From Linnemannia elongata (lineage: Eukaryota > Mortierellomycota > Mortierellomycetes > Mortierellales > Mortierellaceae), in assembly GCA_036320915.1 (NCBI GenBank), contig JAXBDG010000017.1:1392620-1456619 (forward strand): a stretch of DNA of 64,000 nucleotides, read 5' to 3'. This document shows positions 35,621 to 45,904 of this stretch, piece after piece. The notes below the pieces were generated by a model that saw nothing but the letters and a program-made list of their open reading frames with translations, was not told where the DNA came from and did no database searches. Both the position numbers and the translations under genes were made by a program. Position 1 is the stretch's first letter. Every line of letters starts with the position of its first letter.

Positions 35621-37695
35621 ATGGACGATCCAGAAGCAGTCGCAGCAGCCCACGACGCACAAGAATCAACGCCCTTGCTGAGAGGAGATATCACCACCAC
35701 CAACAACAACGACAGGAGACAAGAGACCAGCCCTTACGACGACGACGGCGATACCCTCAAGTGGTATTGGCCATGGCCTGCAGCATACTGGGCAGCCATC
35801 CCCGTCATCTTCCTTGCAGGTTTAGCTGTTGGCCCCGCTATGGCCTTGACCGCGCCCTTGCTCAAAATACTCTTCTGTGAGCGAGGCATCCCAGATCTCT
35901 TCAAGGACAAGAACAGAGACCATGCCCTCCTTCTTTCAAGCGACGAGGAGGATTGTGAATCGTCAGAGTACAGTGCTGCCATTGCCAAGTTTGCAGGCGT
36001 CTTTGCTTCTCTCACCTCCGTCCTCGGTATGCATCGATCTTCCTCCTCTTCCCCTCCTTTTTTTCTTTCTTTCTTTTTTTCAACCAACGATGGATAACAT
36101 ATCACCCTTTACTATTGGATTGCCACTGCTTGCTGCACATGCAATACCAATGTTCATTTGCTGATTACCAATGCTCGACTGGTGTCTTTCTAACACTTTT
36201 TTTTTTTTTTTTTTTTGCAATTGATCCACCTATCTAGTCACCTTAACAGTCCGGTACTGGAATTCACTGAGCGACAGGATTGGGCGCAGGAAGACCATGC
36301 TGATTTGGGCTTGTGGTACGACCGTATCACTAACCTTCCCCTTGATGGTTTACTACAACAAGGGCATAAGTCTCTACTTTATCTGGGTCGGTGGTATGAT
36401 CGAGGGTTCTGCGGGTTCGATCCTGTGCCTCATTGCTCTGGTACATTCGTATGCGGCTGATGTCTCGAGCCCCGAGCAGCGCACCGTTGTCTTTGGGCGC
36501 ATGATGGCCGGATGGTACACAGGTTTAGGAATCGGGTACGTGTTTTTTTCTCTTGTGCCCGTTGGGTGATAAATAGTACAATATATTGCTTCGCAGTTTC
36601 CTATCACATTTGTGCTAACCAACACAATATGTCTCATGGAAATAGATCGGCGATTGGAGGAATGGTTGCGAAAAAGTTTGGACTGATAACGGTGTTCTGG
36701 ATGCTGCCCATTATCGCATTCATCAACGTCCTGTATGTATTGATGATCCCCGAGTCCCTAACAGCCGCCAAACTTGCAGGCAACAACCAGCCCACGATGA
36801 CCAACTCGCAGAGCCAGGCGGCCTTGATTGACGTCGACAGTAGCAACTCTGTAGGATCTAAGAACATATCTTCACGCCAACCGGTCAAACCAACTACTAC
36901 CCTTCGCCAGCCATCGTGGGTCGACCGTGTCATCCGACTATGTGTGCCCGAGCAACTACCTCACCGCCTGGGCGGCAAGTACAGTATCATTATGCTGATG
37001 TTTACCTGCTTCTTTACTCTCATGTCTGTCATGGGAGCCATGTATCAGTCGAACATCTACCTGCAATACAAGTTCAAATGGACAGGAACCGAGCTGAGCT
37101 ACTTGGGTTCCATTCAAGGTTTGAGTCGACTGGTCTCGCTGACAGTTTTGTTGCCCCTCATCAAGAAGCTTGCACCTTCAAGAGCAAAGACCAACCCTGC
37201 TCATGGAATCAAGTTTGACCTCAAGGTTTTGATCATGGGCTTGTGGCTCGAAGCCTTGACCATGCTCATCTACGCTGTCGCCCCTATTGGCGAATACTTC
37301 TACGTCGGTATGTAGCCCCACACCGTTTCAGAGCTAACATGGGTACGCCAGAGAGGTGGTGACTAATCCTCCTCAATTTTTTTGTCTTTCGCTAAAAACC
37401 ATGTGTAGGTGGCGCTACGGGAGCTATCGGATCGTTGTTCTTTCCAGCAACTCGTGGAATCCTCTCCCAGTCAGTGGCACCAGAGATGCTTGGAAAGACC
37501 TTGGGAACATTGGCGACATTCGAGTCACTGGCTGCCGTGATTGCACCAACATTGTATGCCTGGATCTACGCCCTCACCTTGAAGACCCACCCCTCACTCG
37601 TGTTCTATGTCGCTGCCGGCGTCATCATGCTCGCCTCTGGATTGGCCGTTTCCGTTGCCATTGCGCACAGAAACGAGTTGAAGCGTCGTGCCTAA
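35621..37695 (+). CDS. Major facilitator superfamily transporter
   Basis: Four exons, 35621-36026, 36238-36535, 36646-37307 and 37409-37695, join in phase to 550 aa. A 50-residue polar N-terminus with a cytosolic di-leucine-like STPLLRGD motif precedes about 12 hydrophobic segments. The MFS signature loop between helices 2 and 3 is SLSDRIGRRKTMLIWA. Helix 5/6 blocks are GGMIEGSAGSILCLIALVHS and VVFGRMMAGWYTGLGIG. The central cytosolic loop is Ser/Asn/Gln-rich. The tetracycline-resistance/SLC46-like layout and charged loop suggest a proton-coupled importer or exporter, but no substrate can be assigned. The C-terminal half has LFFPATRGILSQSVAPEMLG, a motif also typical of this group. The acidic di-leucine motif could direct it to the vacuole, which is inference. 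Confidence 0.9.
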
Positions 37696-37776
37696 GTCGA
37701 TTCATAGAAGAGTGGGGGAGGGGGGCACGAATAGCTACCATTTGGATACCTCTTTCATTATATATATGCAAATTGT

Positions 37777-37782
37777 AATAAA
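37777..37782 (+). terminator. Poly(A) signal candidate for the MFS gene
   Basis: AATAAA lies about 82 nt past the TAA stop, after a TATATATA-like efficiency element near 37,760. Motif and spacing only. Confidence 0.45.
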
Positions 37783-37983
37783 ATTCGGTGTATATATCTA
37801 TCTACGTGGTAATAGCTTGTGTAGCGGCTTTGGAGTGTTCCACCAGGTTTTGTTTATCTTTCCTTTGACCTCTTGTGTTCACCAGGCTAATTTATGTTTG
37901 AGCAATTGAAGTAGATGTTAGAACAGGTTATAATTCACTAGATGTATAAAGTTTGAAAGAATGCTATGCAAAGACGAATGATG

Positions 37984-39101
37984 TTACCTCAGGTAGGCGT
38001 TCCATGCGATACCGACGACGCTGACAAAGGGTAGGCGCAATTGAAGAGGCATGACACTAAGCATGATTCGGGGACATGATAAAATGGATGAGAGGAGAAG
38101 GAAGGAAGAAAGGAAAGAAGGGTGATAAGAATTTTGTTAGCATGCATTGCATTGATTTCGTCATTGCTACGCCCATGGTTGTATTTTTCTTGTTGGCATT
38201 ACCTAAAGTTCACGAGCTGGACCATGGGCCAAACGAGGTAGTTGGCTTGCAGTGTAGGAATAAATGTCTACGTGTAGGAAAAAAGAATGGAAGTAATGTT
38301 AGACAAAGTGTATTTAGCATGTCGATCCAGCATGTCACCAATGTTCTTTTCAAGAAACAAAAGGCATACATTGTTCAACTTGTCCTTGATCTGCTGGAGC
38401 CCTCCACCCTCAAGAACCGTGAGTCCAGTAAAGAGCATCGCAAGTCCAATGGGGGCAAAAAGGATCTGATCGGCAGTCACTCGCTTCATCGCAGGCTTCA
38501 GAGTTTGCATAATCTTGGCAGCCGCCTGCTGGTTCTGCTTGTTGCTAACAGCCTGGGCAGCGATGGGAAAGTTCTTGTCAAGGACAGTGTACCAGGTGTG
38601 GATAATGGGCGCAACCGAAAAGTTGTAAAACATGAACCGTCCTGTTCTCGCAAAATCCTGTGTAGGGGGGATCGTCTGTCGCTGCTTGTTGTGGACAAGG
38701 TCTGATTGTGAGAGTTGGTTCTCGACCTGTTGTTTTCCTTGGTGGACCAGCTCCTGCCCTTGATAAACGACCTGTCCTCCCTTCTCCTTGATGTTTTCGA
38801 GTGTTGCCGAGGCGGTCGAATCGACGCTGGTATCTTTGTGCACCGTTTGGTCAATTTTGTGCGCGAGCTCGGTGGCACCTTCTTGGACGTTGGCGGTGAC
38901 ATTTTCAACTGTCTCGTTGACCTTGTGAGAAACCTTTTCTGATGTTGTTGGAGCTGGTGTTGTCGAAGGGGTGAGGTACTTTTGGGTGAGTGTGTCCGAG
39001 ATTCCGGCGAGGAAGGCGTTGGTAACACAAATTGTCAGGATGGGTCGTGCTTGGTAGTGGCGGTTGTAGAACGCATATGCTGGCTTGAGGATCGATGCCA
39101 T
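37984..39101 (-). CDS. Mpv17/PMP22/Sym1-family membrane protein with a hydrophilic insertion
   Basis: Three exons, 39101-38370, 38267-38203 and 38056-37984, join in phase to 289 aa. Family blocks: the N-terminal YNRHYQARPILTICVTNAFL with AGISDTLTQ; ARTGRFMFYNFSVAPIIHTW; the DQILFAPIGLAM segment; and the C-terminal signature NYLVWPMVQLVNF...MPLQLRLPFVSVVGIAWNAYL. Relatives are four-helix proteins of the mitochondrial inner membrane or peroxisome; yeast Sym1 is needed under heat and ethanol stress. Ordinary members are about 180-200 aa. The extra length is a polar insertion of about 100 residues between helices 1 and 2, rich in Lys, Glu, Gln, Val and Thr (for example VSHKVNETVENVTANVQEGA). The ATG at 39101 opens the family N-terminus; the 16 codons upstream are T-rich leader. 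Confidence 0.92.
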
Positions 39102-40309
39102 TGTTGAAATAGGGAAAGAAAAAAACGTGGGGGGGTAGGAGAAATGCAAGGGTAGAGAAGAGAGGGGAAAGTGTGAGAAAAAGTCGTTGGGATTATGGGA
39201 GGTGAAAAGGGGACGTTAAATAGACTGGGGCAGGTTGGCATTTTTAATTTTTGCAAAGGGTTGTTTGCCTGTTCAGCTGCTTGGAGAAATGTAGAGTTGG
39301 TGTCATGATGATAGCGATGATGACGATTCAGAGATAAGACAAAAGACCCACGTACAGTACAGCACGACTGAAAAACCACGCTTGATTCAACATAGTGAGC
39401 ATCATTACGCCCCACGGACCACGTATCTATGTTTATGCCCCATGGCATGGCGCACTCATGCAACCTTTTTCTATTTTTATTTCCAAGGTAGAAAGAATGT
39501 GGCGTTGTTGGATAAATAGAGAGAGAGAGAGAGAGAGAGAGAGATCAGCATACGCCCGATCTGGGAGATCCCATTCCCTGTCGACTACTGATGCTCTCAC
39601 TGATCAGTTAATCAGTCAGTTCAGACCATTGATCGATGTCTCGCCTTCACAAGTTTATTCGTCTCACACTTTCATCACTTTTTTGAAGAAACAGTCGTAC
39701 CAAGAAGAAGTAGGTCTGGATGGGGATAGGGAAGTAGCATCACCCATCTGGTTCCAATTGATATTTTTTCTATCTCTGGTCAGTGGATAATGACTCGCCC
39801 TCGCCTTTACTTTCACAGCCGAAAATCAAACAACTTCCTTTGCCCTTCTCCCCCCTCTCTCGTTTTCATGACCCTCCACTGGTACCACCAGGTGCGCTCT
39901 CTCTTTTTTTTTTTTTATTGTTTGCATTTGTTGAACTCACTTTTTTTCTCCTTCCCCTCCCTTTTGCTTAACCCTACCATCACCCTTTAAACTGGATCTC
40001 ACCCTGCCCCTGTCCATTCTTCGTCCCTCTGTCCAGACCCCCGCCCGCCCTTCTCCTTGCCTTCATTCTTAGATCATTCTTTATCTATTTTAAAATTCTC
40101 TCGCCCTCTTTTTCTTTCTACCAGCCTTTCTCTTCTATACCACACGCTCACTTCTTCCCTCCACTCTTCCATGAAATAGACAATCCTCCTCTGTCATCTC
40201 TTGCATCTCTTTTTCTCATCCCCTTTTCTTCTAAACACTTTCATACCCTCCTCCCATCACCACAAGCGGATGCAGCAACGACAACAACAACTATAACAAC
40301 AAACCCCTA
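39102..40309. promoter_or_regulatory. Divergent promoter region (Mpv17-like / O-fucosyltransferase-like)
   Basis: This 1.2-kb gap lies between divergent starts. It has a GA microsatellite at 39518-39544. A long C/T-rich stretch (about 39,840-40,260) runs up to the fucosyltransferase ATG and is its likely promoter and leader. No gene is visible. Confidence 0.5.
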
Positions 40310-41923
40310 ATGAATCAAACCTGCAGACAGCTGGCCATCGTGGCCGCCTTGGGATCCTTTGTCAGCGTCCTTTTCATCCTCTACACCGTCCGCCACCAAG
40401 CACTCGACGGCCTCCTCGACCGATATGCCTCTTCTCCTTCCACCTCCTCTTCCAATAATAACAGCACCACCAACACCAACACCACTCAACCACCTGGATT
40501 AAAAGTCAACGCTCCCAAGAGCCAATGGGACCCCGAACAAAAGTACCTCGTCTACCTACCCTTCGAGGGAATCTCCAACCAGTTCTACTCCTTCCAGAAT
40601 GCCGCCACCATGGCTAAGCGTCTCAACCGCACCCTCGTCGTCCCTCCCATTACTTCCAACCGACATGATCGTCTGGGCACCAGCCAGCCCTGGAGCCACT
40701 ACATGGACCTCGAACATATGGCCTCTCACTCTGGAATCAAGGTCGTCGAATGGCACAACATCAAGACCATCGACGCCGAGTCCCGCAAGGCCATGGAAGG
40801 CGGTTCAAGAATCAACTTTCCGGAACCCTGGAAGGCTCGGGCAGAACAATTTCCCTGCCAAGTGATCCGGAACTATGGACATGACTACTTTGTGGGTGAG
40901 GACGACTCAATCGGTGCCGACTTTGCATACCAGTATCTTCTGGACCTAGTCCCTATCCCCGTCCCAGGGTTCGGACCCACCGACACTGCAGCCTATGTCC
41001 AAGATATCTTGGACGCCAACCAAAACTCGACTGAGAACGTTATCTGCTTCACCTTCACCTTCACCGCCCAGTTTCAACGCAACAAGAACCGATGGGATAT
41101 CGGATGGGAGGAAGCGGGAAAATACCTCCGCTTCTTGCCCAGGTTTGCATCCTATGTCGAGGACCTGATCGCCTACCGTTTCGGACTCTTGAAGGATACT
41201 CATATCCACCCACACCCACCTCTGGATCTTGGAAACTCAATCCTCGACAAGGGCGACTCGTCTGAAACCTTCTTGTCCAGGAAGCCCGACTTTCCAGAAT
41301 ACATCGCCATCCACTTGCGACGTGGAGACATTGCAGTCAAATGCCTCGACCAACCCAAGGGCGACTGCATCGTCCCCCTCTCAGAGTACAAGAGCCACGT
41401 TGACGCCATCCTCGCCACCATCCCCAAGGACAAAACCCCACCCAACGTAGTCCTCGTCTCAGACACACAATCGGCAGAGGAAAAGGCAACCATCGACGGC
41501 TACGGATGGTACCGTCTCGACCACTCCGTTGACGAAAATCTGGTCGATGCCTCCAAGGTTCTCGGCCCCTTCAGTCCAGCTTTCATCGACTCTGCAGTTC
41601 TGACAGGACGAGGTGCACGCTGGGTCATTGGAAGTCGTCGTTCGACCATGTCCTGGCTGGCCGCCATGCGCATCACAAGCTGGAACAACTTGACCATTAT
41701 ATACCCCAAGCAGACTGCTCAAGAAGTGGCCCAAGAAAGGGCCACAGGATTCAATGCTTCTGCGCCCCTCAACCTTGCACCACGTCACTCCACAGGATCT
41801 TTTCGTCGCAGCAAGAGGCGGTACTATAGCGTCGATGATGGCGAGGTGGAAGAAGACTACGTATTTACTTGGGATAGACACGAACATCATTATTTCGAAA
41901 TGGCCGGCCCCTCTTACAAATAA
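40310..41923 (+). CDS. GDP-fucose protein O-fucosyltransferase-like type II membrane protein
   Basis: Single exon, 537 aa. Residues 8-28 form a signal anchor (LAIVAALGSFVSVLFILYTV), followed by a Ser/Asn/Thr stem, the usual Golgi/ER type II layout. The catalytic domain begins YLVYLPFEGISNQFYSFQNA, with the N-terminal GxxNQ-like element of O-FucT enzymes, then AKRLNRTLVVPP. The nucleotide-sugar motif is YIAIHLRRGDIAVKCL, where the arginine pair contacts GDP-fucose in relatives, and VVLVSDTQSAEEK follows. The segment RGARWVIGSRRSTMSWLAAM is the third conserved block. Fucose is a known component of Mucoromycota walls and glycans, which fits. Whether the acceptor is a protein or a glycan cannot be told from sequence. 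Its 3' end lies 139 nt from the 3' end of MRE11 on the other strand. Confidence 0.88.
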   Translation: MNQTCRQLAIVAALGSFVSVLFILYTVRHQALDGLLDRYASSPSTSSSNNNSTTNTNTTQPPGLKVNAPKSQWDPEQKYLVYLPFEGISNQFYSFQNAATMAKRLNRTLVVPPITSNRHDRLGTSQPWSHYMDLEHMASHSGIKVVEWHNIKTIDAESRKAMEGGSRINFPEPWKARAEQFPCQVIRNYGHDYFVGEDDSIGADFAYQYLLDLVPIPVPGFGPTDTAAYVQDILDANQNSTENVICFTFTFTAQFQRNKNRWDIGWEEAGKYLRFLPRFASYVEDLIAYRFGLLKDTHIHPHPPLDLGNSILDKGDSSETFLSRKPDFPEYIAIHLRRGDIAVKCLDQPKGDCIVPLSEYKSHVDAILATIPKDKTPPNVVLVSDTQSAEEKATIDGYGWYRLDHSVDENLVDASKVLGPFSPAFIDSAVLTGRGARWVIGSRRSTMSWLAAMRITSWNNLTIIYPKQTAQEVAQERATGFNASAPLNLAPRHSTGSFRRSKRRYYSVDDGEVEEDYVFTWDRHEHHYFEMAGPSYK

Positions 41924-42062
41924 ACATGATATAATCATTTTTTGTACTTTTATTCTTGTGTTTCAGCGTGTTTTGTAAATCTTCCATACGCCTCGTACTC
42001 TGTTCAACACCACCCAGAAGAGCCGGACAAGAACAAAAGAAAAAGACAATTGTCGAGAATGA

Positions 42063-45000
42063 TTAGAAGAGTTTCTTCTTACGACTTCCAATCGACGCGA
42101 CAAGACGCGACGGTGCTTGGCTGGATCCTTGGCTGCTGATCTGGCTTGCATTCTGTGCTCCTGCTCGTCCCTTCGGTGCCGGTGCAGCTCGTGTACTTGC
42201 ACTTGTGCCTTGATCTTGAACAATCGCTGCCGCTGCCGCTGCAGCTGCTGCTGCCGCCTCCATCTTTTTAGCTGCTGCTGTTGCTCTTGGTTTGGGCGCA
42301 GCCTTTGGCTTTGGAGGACTATTTAGGCGGTAAATGAAAAGGAGATAAAAAGGGGTCGTTTCACCAGTTAGCATCGCCTATTCCGATTTGTCCGAGCACT
42401 ATGTTCCTGATAACAACAAGAAAAAAAGGTGTACCTTTTGGCGTGTGCTTTGCCCTTGGCGCGGGTACCAGCCTTGGGAACCAAAAAATCATCCTCTTCA
42501 TCCTCGCCACCGGTTTGGTCATTGGTAACCGAGGCTTCGTCATCACTGTCCAGAACCACATGCGTCTGTTTGCGAGGGCTTCGACTTCTTGCAAGCACTG
42601 GCTTTTGATAGTCATCATCATCATTCCCTCCTTGCTCCTCGGTTTCGTCCTCCTCATGCGAGTCTTCTGCCACAATTGTCCGAGTTCGTGTGGAGGTGGT
42701 TCTAGGAGCAGGTGGTGTGGTCGCTTTGCGAACAGGACGTTTCGCATTGCTTCCGGCGGTACTGACCGTTGCCTGCCTCCGAGGGCTCCTTGCTCTTGGT
42801 GCTGCTTTGCCCTTTGTCTTCTTAGCCTCAGCCTCTGATGCCATACTCTCCTCGTCGTCGTCATTTGTATGATCTACATCCATATCGTTGCCATCATCAT
42901 CGCGACTCGTCCGTTTCTATTGGTTTGAGTTGCAAATATATGTCAGAAAAATTCGCCTCCGTTTTCCAAGTAAGGAATCATTCTGAGCAATATACTTACG
43001 TGATCTAAAAGTCCGCCGTTGGGGTGGTCGTTTGCATATTTCTCTGCCTGCAGGTCTTTTTCCTTGTTGATCTAATACGCAAAAAGCGATAGCGAATACG
43101 AAGACAAAAGCGTTAGGCCTTGACATATATCTCCTAATACTCCTCCTGGACGATTTTTGCTGGAAAGACAGACTTACCTCTTTCAAAAGCGCTTCCTCGA
43201 GCTCAATGTTTTGTTTTGTACGCATCACCTTTTGCATCCTATCAAGTGAACTGACGACAAAACTAGAGAAAAACATGGTCAAGGTACACTTGGCATTAGT
43301 GATACGAGTAGATATCTGTCGCTACGCATCGAGAAGGAAACTGTTCAGACCACGCTCTTACTCTTTCACGGCATCTTTTTCGTCCTTCTCCACATATATC
43401 CGAACGGCATCGGCCAACTGCATTTCGGGCAAGATGCTCAAATTCTGTGCAGAGAGGTATTTTTGGACCAGGTTCTCCACCTTCAGCGTGTCCAGCTTCT
43501 CGGTCGGTTCTACATGGTCAATCTCAGCCTTTGTCTTTGAAGCAACTATCCGATGAAGTGTCAAGGTACGGAAGCAAGGGTGAGCGACATATAATATGGA
43601 TACTCTTGCACAATAGAGTATCTTCGCAGCAAATATGGGAGTTGCTTACTAGTCTTGTTAAAAGCCGTCTTCCGCCTGTAAAACTGAACAATGTCGCGTG
43701 GGTTGGCCACCGTGTCCACAAATTCCTGGCCAAAACGCTGTGGGTTGAAAATCTCATATCCTCCGCTGTACTCGACCTGTAATGAAAAACACAGAATGTG
43801 CGCGCGTGGTAAGTTAACGTGTCGACGAGAGAAGCGCGAAGCAGGTGGAGAATCCAATTTGATATGATACATTATATCATACCTTGAGGCGGACAAGCGG
43901 TTTTGGAATCTCAGTTAGCTGGTCACCACAATGGTCTTGATTTGTATCGTCTTCGTCACTTTCACCCTCAGGGTCCATGCGTCGTTTCCGTGCAGTATTA
44001 CCATTTTTATTCAGCCATTCAGCCTTGGCCTCCTCAACAAGTTCCCGGACCTAATAGCGAGCCATTGTCAGTGGTCAGATCTTGTAGGTCATGTCTCGAT
44101 CCATCTTTAATCTTTGTAAAACAGCGCAAACACGAACGCTCACCTTTCTGGAAATCAAGCTGTTGACCTTTTGTTGGTTGGTAGGGTCAACCTGATGATC
44201 GGCAAGAACGAGGTCCCCCATGATAAATGGTCGGACAGAAGCCAGGCGGATCTTATCCAGTTTGAACTTGCCCCGACAAATCTTGAGCAAGGCGACGTGT
44301 TTCTCCTTGGACTCTCCTTCTGACAAACTTGTCGCGACGGAAGAGCCAGGTTGACTCACATGAAAGCCTTGCTGTGGGTTGTAGACAGGGTCAATAAGGC
44401 ACTCGTGCTCATGCCCCCAAATCACCAGGTTGATAAAGTCATCCAAGAATGCCTCTGGAATATAGCTCTTAGGTCCATGCATGACTCTATTGTGTGTGCG
44501 GACGAAATTAATAATCCAAAATGATCACTTATCCCATTCAATATGGTTGACCAAAAGTCTTCAATTCAGTACCAAGAAAGATGTCTTACCGGTTTTGATG
44601 TAAGACAAGCATATTGTACCAGGGCTCCTCTTCCTCGTCCTCCTCCGGCCGCATCAGTTTCACGTTACGGCGTAAAAAGGTTTGGTGAAGACGCTCGTCG
44701 CGGATGTTGCCAATGCCAAAAAGCGCAAGTCGGCTGGCTCCTTTTTGGAACAGGATCGGTTTAACAACCACGTTGTCTATTTCCTGTGAGCGTCCAAAAT
44801 AGTTGACAAGTCCATTCATCGCGAGCTGGTCCAGAGCACACAGATTTCCATCTCCTGCAGGATCGTCATGGTTGCCGTGGATTGAGAACACTGGAATAGC
44901 GATATTCAGATTGGCATCCATGTAGTTGACATTTTCGATTCTATTAATATTGTTGACGCTGGCATTAATAACAAAAGCAAAAAAGGGTACATAAAGTACA

Positions 45001-45633
45001 ACAGGCAGTGCTCGCTTACCCTTCAGGAAAGTTGTCGGCAGGGTCGCTGAGGAACTCGAGACTGATGGGCTTATCGCCCAGACAGTACTGCTTTAACAGC
45101 CTCGTCGTGTTGTAGAGTGTTTTCCGTGATGGTTTGTTATCGTGAAAGAGGTCGCCTCCGAGCAAAATCATGTCTACCTGCGATTATTTAGTCGAGATGA
45201 TTGGAGTGGGTGACAAGAGTTAGCATTGAACCCTTTGGAGGACGCGTTTGCAAGTACCTGACTGCATCAATGTGCAGCCATAGTGTCACTTGCCTCGGAC
45301 TCAGCAGCAAGCTTGAGAATCTCCTCGAAGGCTTTGAACGAATCATCGCCTCGCACGGGATCCTTTTCTAGGTAACCCAGGTGGTTGTCTGTTGCCACCA
45401 AAATCGAGAATGTGTCCTGCTCTTCTCCTTCGCCTTGGCTCAGCTGCGACGCATTGTTTTGTTCCAGCCTATGTCAGTTCAACGTAGCAAAGTGGAAAAT
45501 TTCACACAAGACACGTTAATACGGAGTTGATTCGTATTTTTGTCTATACAGATTTCGAGCATGAGAATGCGGAGGGTTGATGTTAATTATAAAGGTTGAT
45601 TTGACGTTACATGTCAGGGCTCAAATCGTCCAT
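42063..45633 (-). CDS. MRE11: MRE11 double-strand-break repair nuclease
   Basis: Twelve exons join in phase to 807 aa: 45633-45611, 45468-45294, 45177-45020, 44940-44590, 44486-44144, 44050-43883, 43776-43650, 43545-43362, 43262-43178, 43071-43000, 42916-42435, 42318-42063. Phosphoesterase motifs are present: [15 protein letters not shown] (I), [16 protein letters not shown] (II), [11 protein letters not shown] (III, catalytic His), [11 protein letters not shown] (IV) and [16 protein letters not shown] (V). The capping domain ([20 protein letters not shown]) follows, then [20 protein letters not shown]. The acidic and basic disordered tail ends [15 protein letters not shown], with Ala-rich and Ser-Pro-Arg segments. 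MRE11 works with RAD50 and NBS1/Xrs2 in end resection, checkpoint signalling and telomere care. Intron 2 has a GC donor (GAG|GCAAGT). The first exon is only 23 nt. Confidence 0.97.
45178..45293 (-). other. GC-AG intron in MRE11
   Basis: The 116-nt intron starts GCAAGT and ends CAG. Using it joins [16 protein letters not shown] to [13 protein letters not shown], the unbroken MRE11 motif II region. Reading through instead meets a stop within ten codons. There is no GT donor nearby that keeps the frame. Confidence 0.88.
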
Positions 45634-45904
45634 GATGAGGGGTTAGTGATTCCTTGTTTGTTTTCTGCTAATTGAGGTGGCTGTTTCCAAAGTGTTGAAG
45701 TTGCTGCAGTTGCGCAGTGGACAGGAGGTGATGTTGTTGTTGTCGGAGGTGTTGAAGAAAAGTGCGAATGGTACAGAAGAAAAAAGAAGGGAGACGCAAA
45801 AACAATAGAAAGAGCATCTTATTTATTTTTCCTGAATGATTTTTTGGTGGCAAAAATGATTGGTATGAATGAAGTATGTGACAAATGGAATGAAAATGAG
45901 GGGA

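Noticed and set aside
38076..38705. 209-codon + strand frame over the Mpv17 gene
   Set aside because: It overlaps all Mpv17 exons and introns on the other strand and shows no conserved features.
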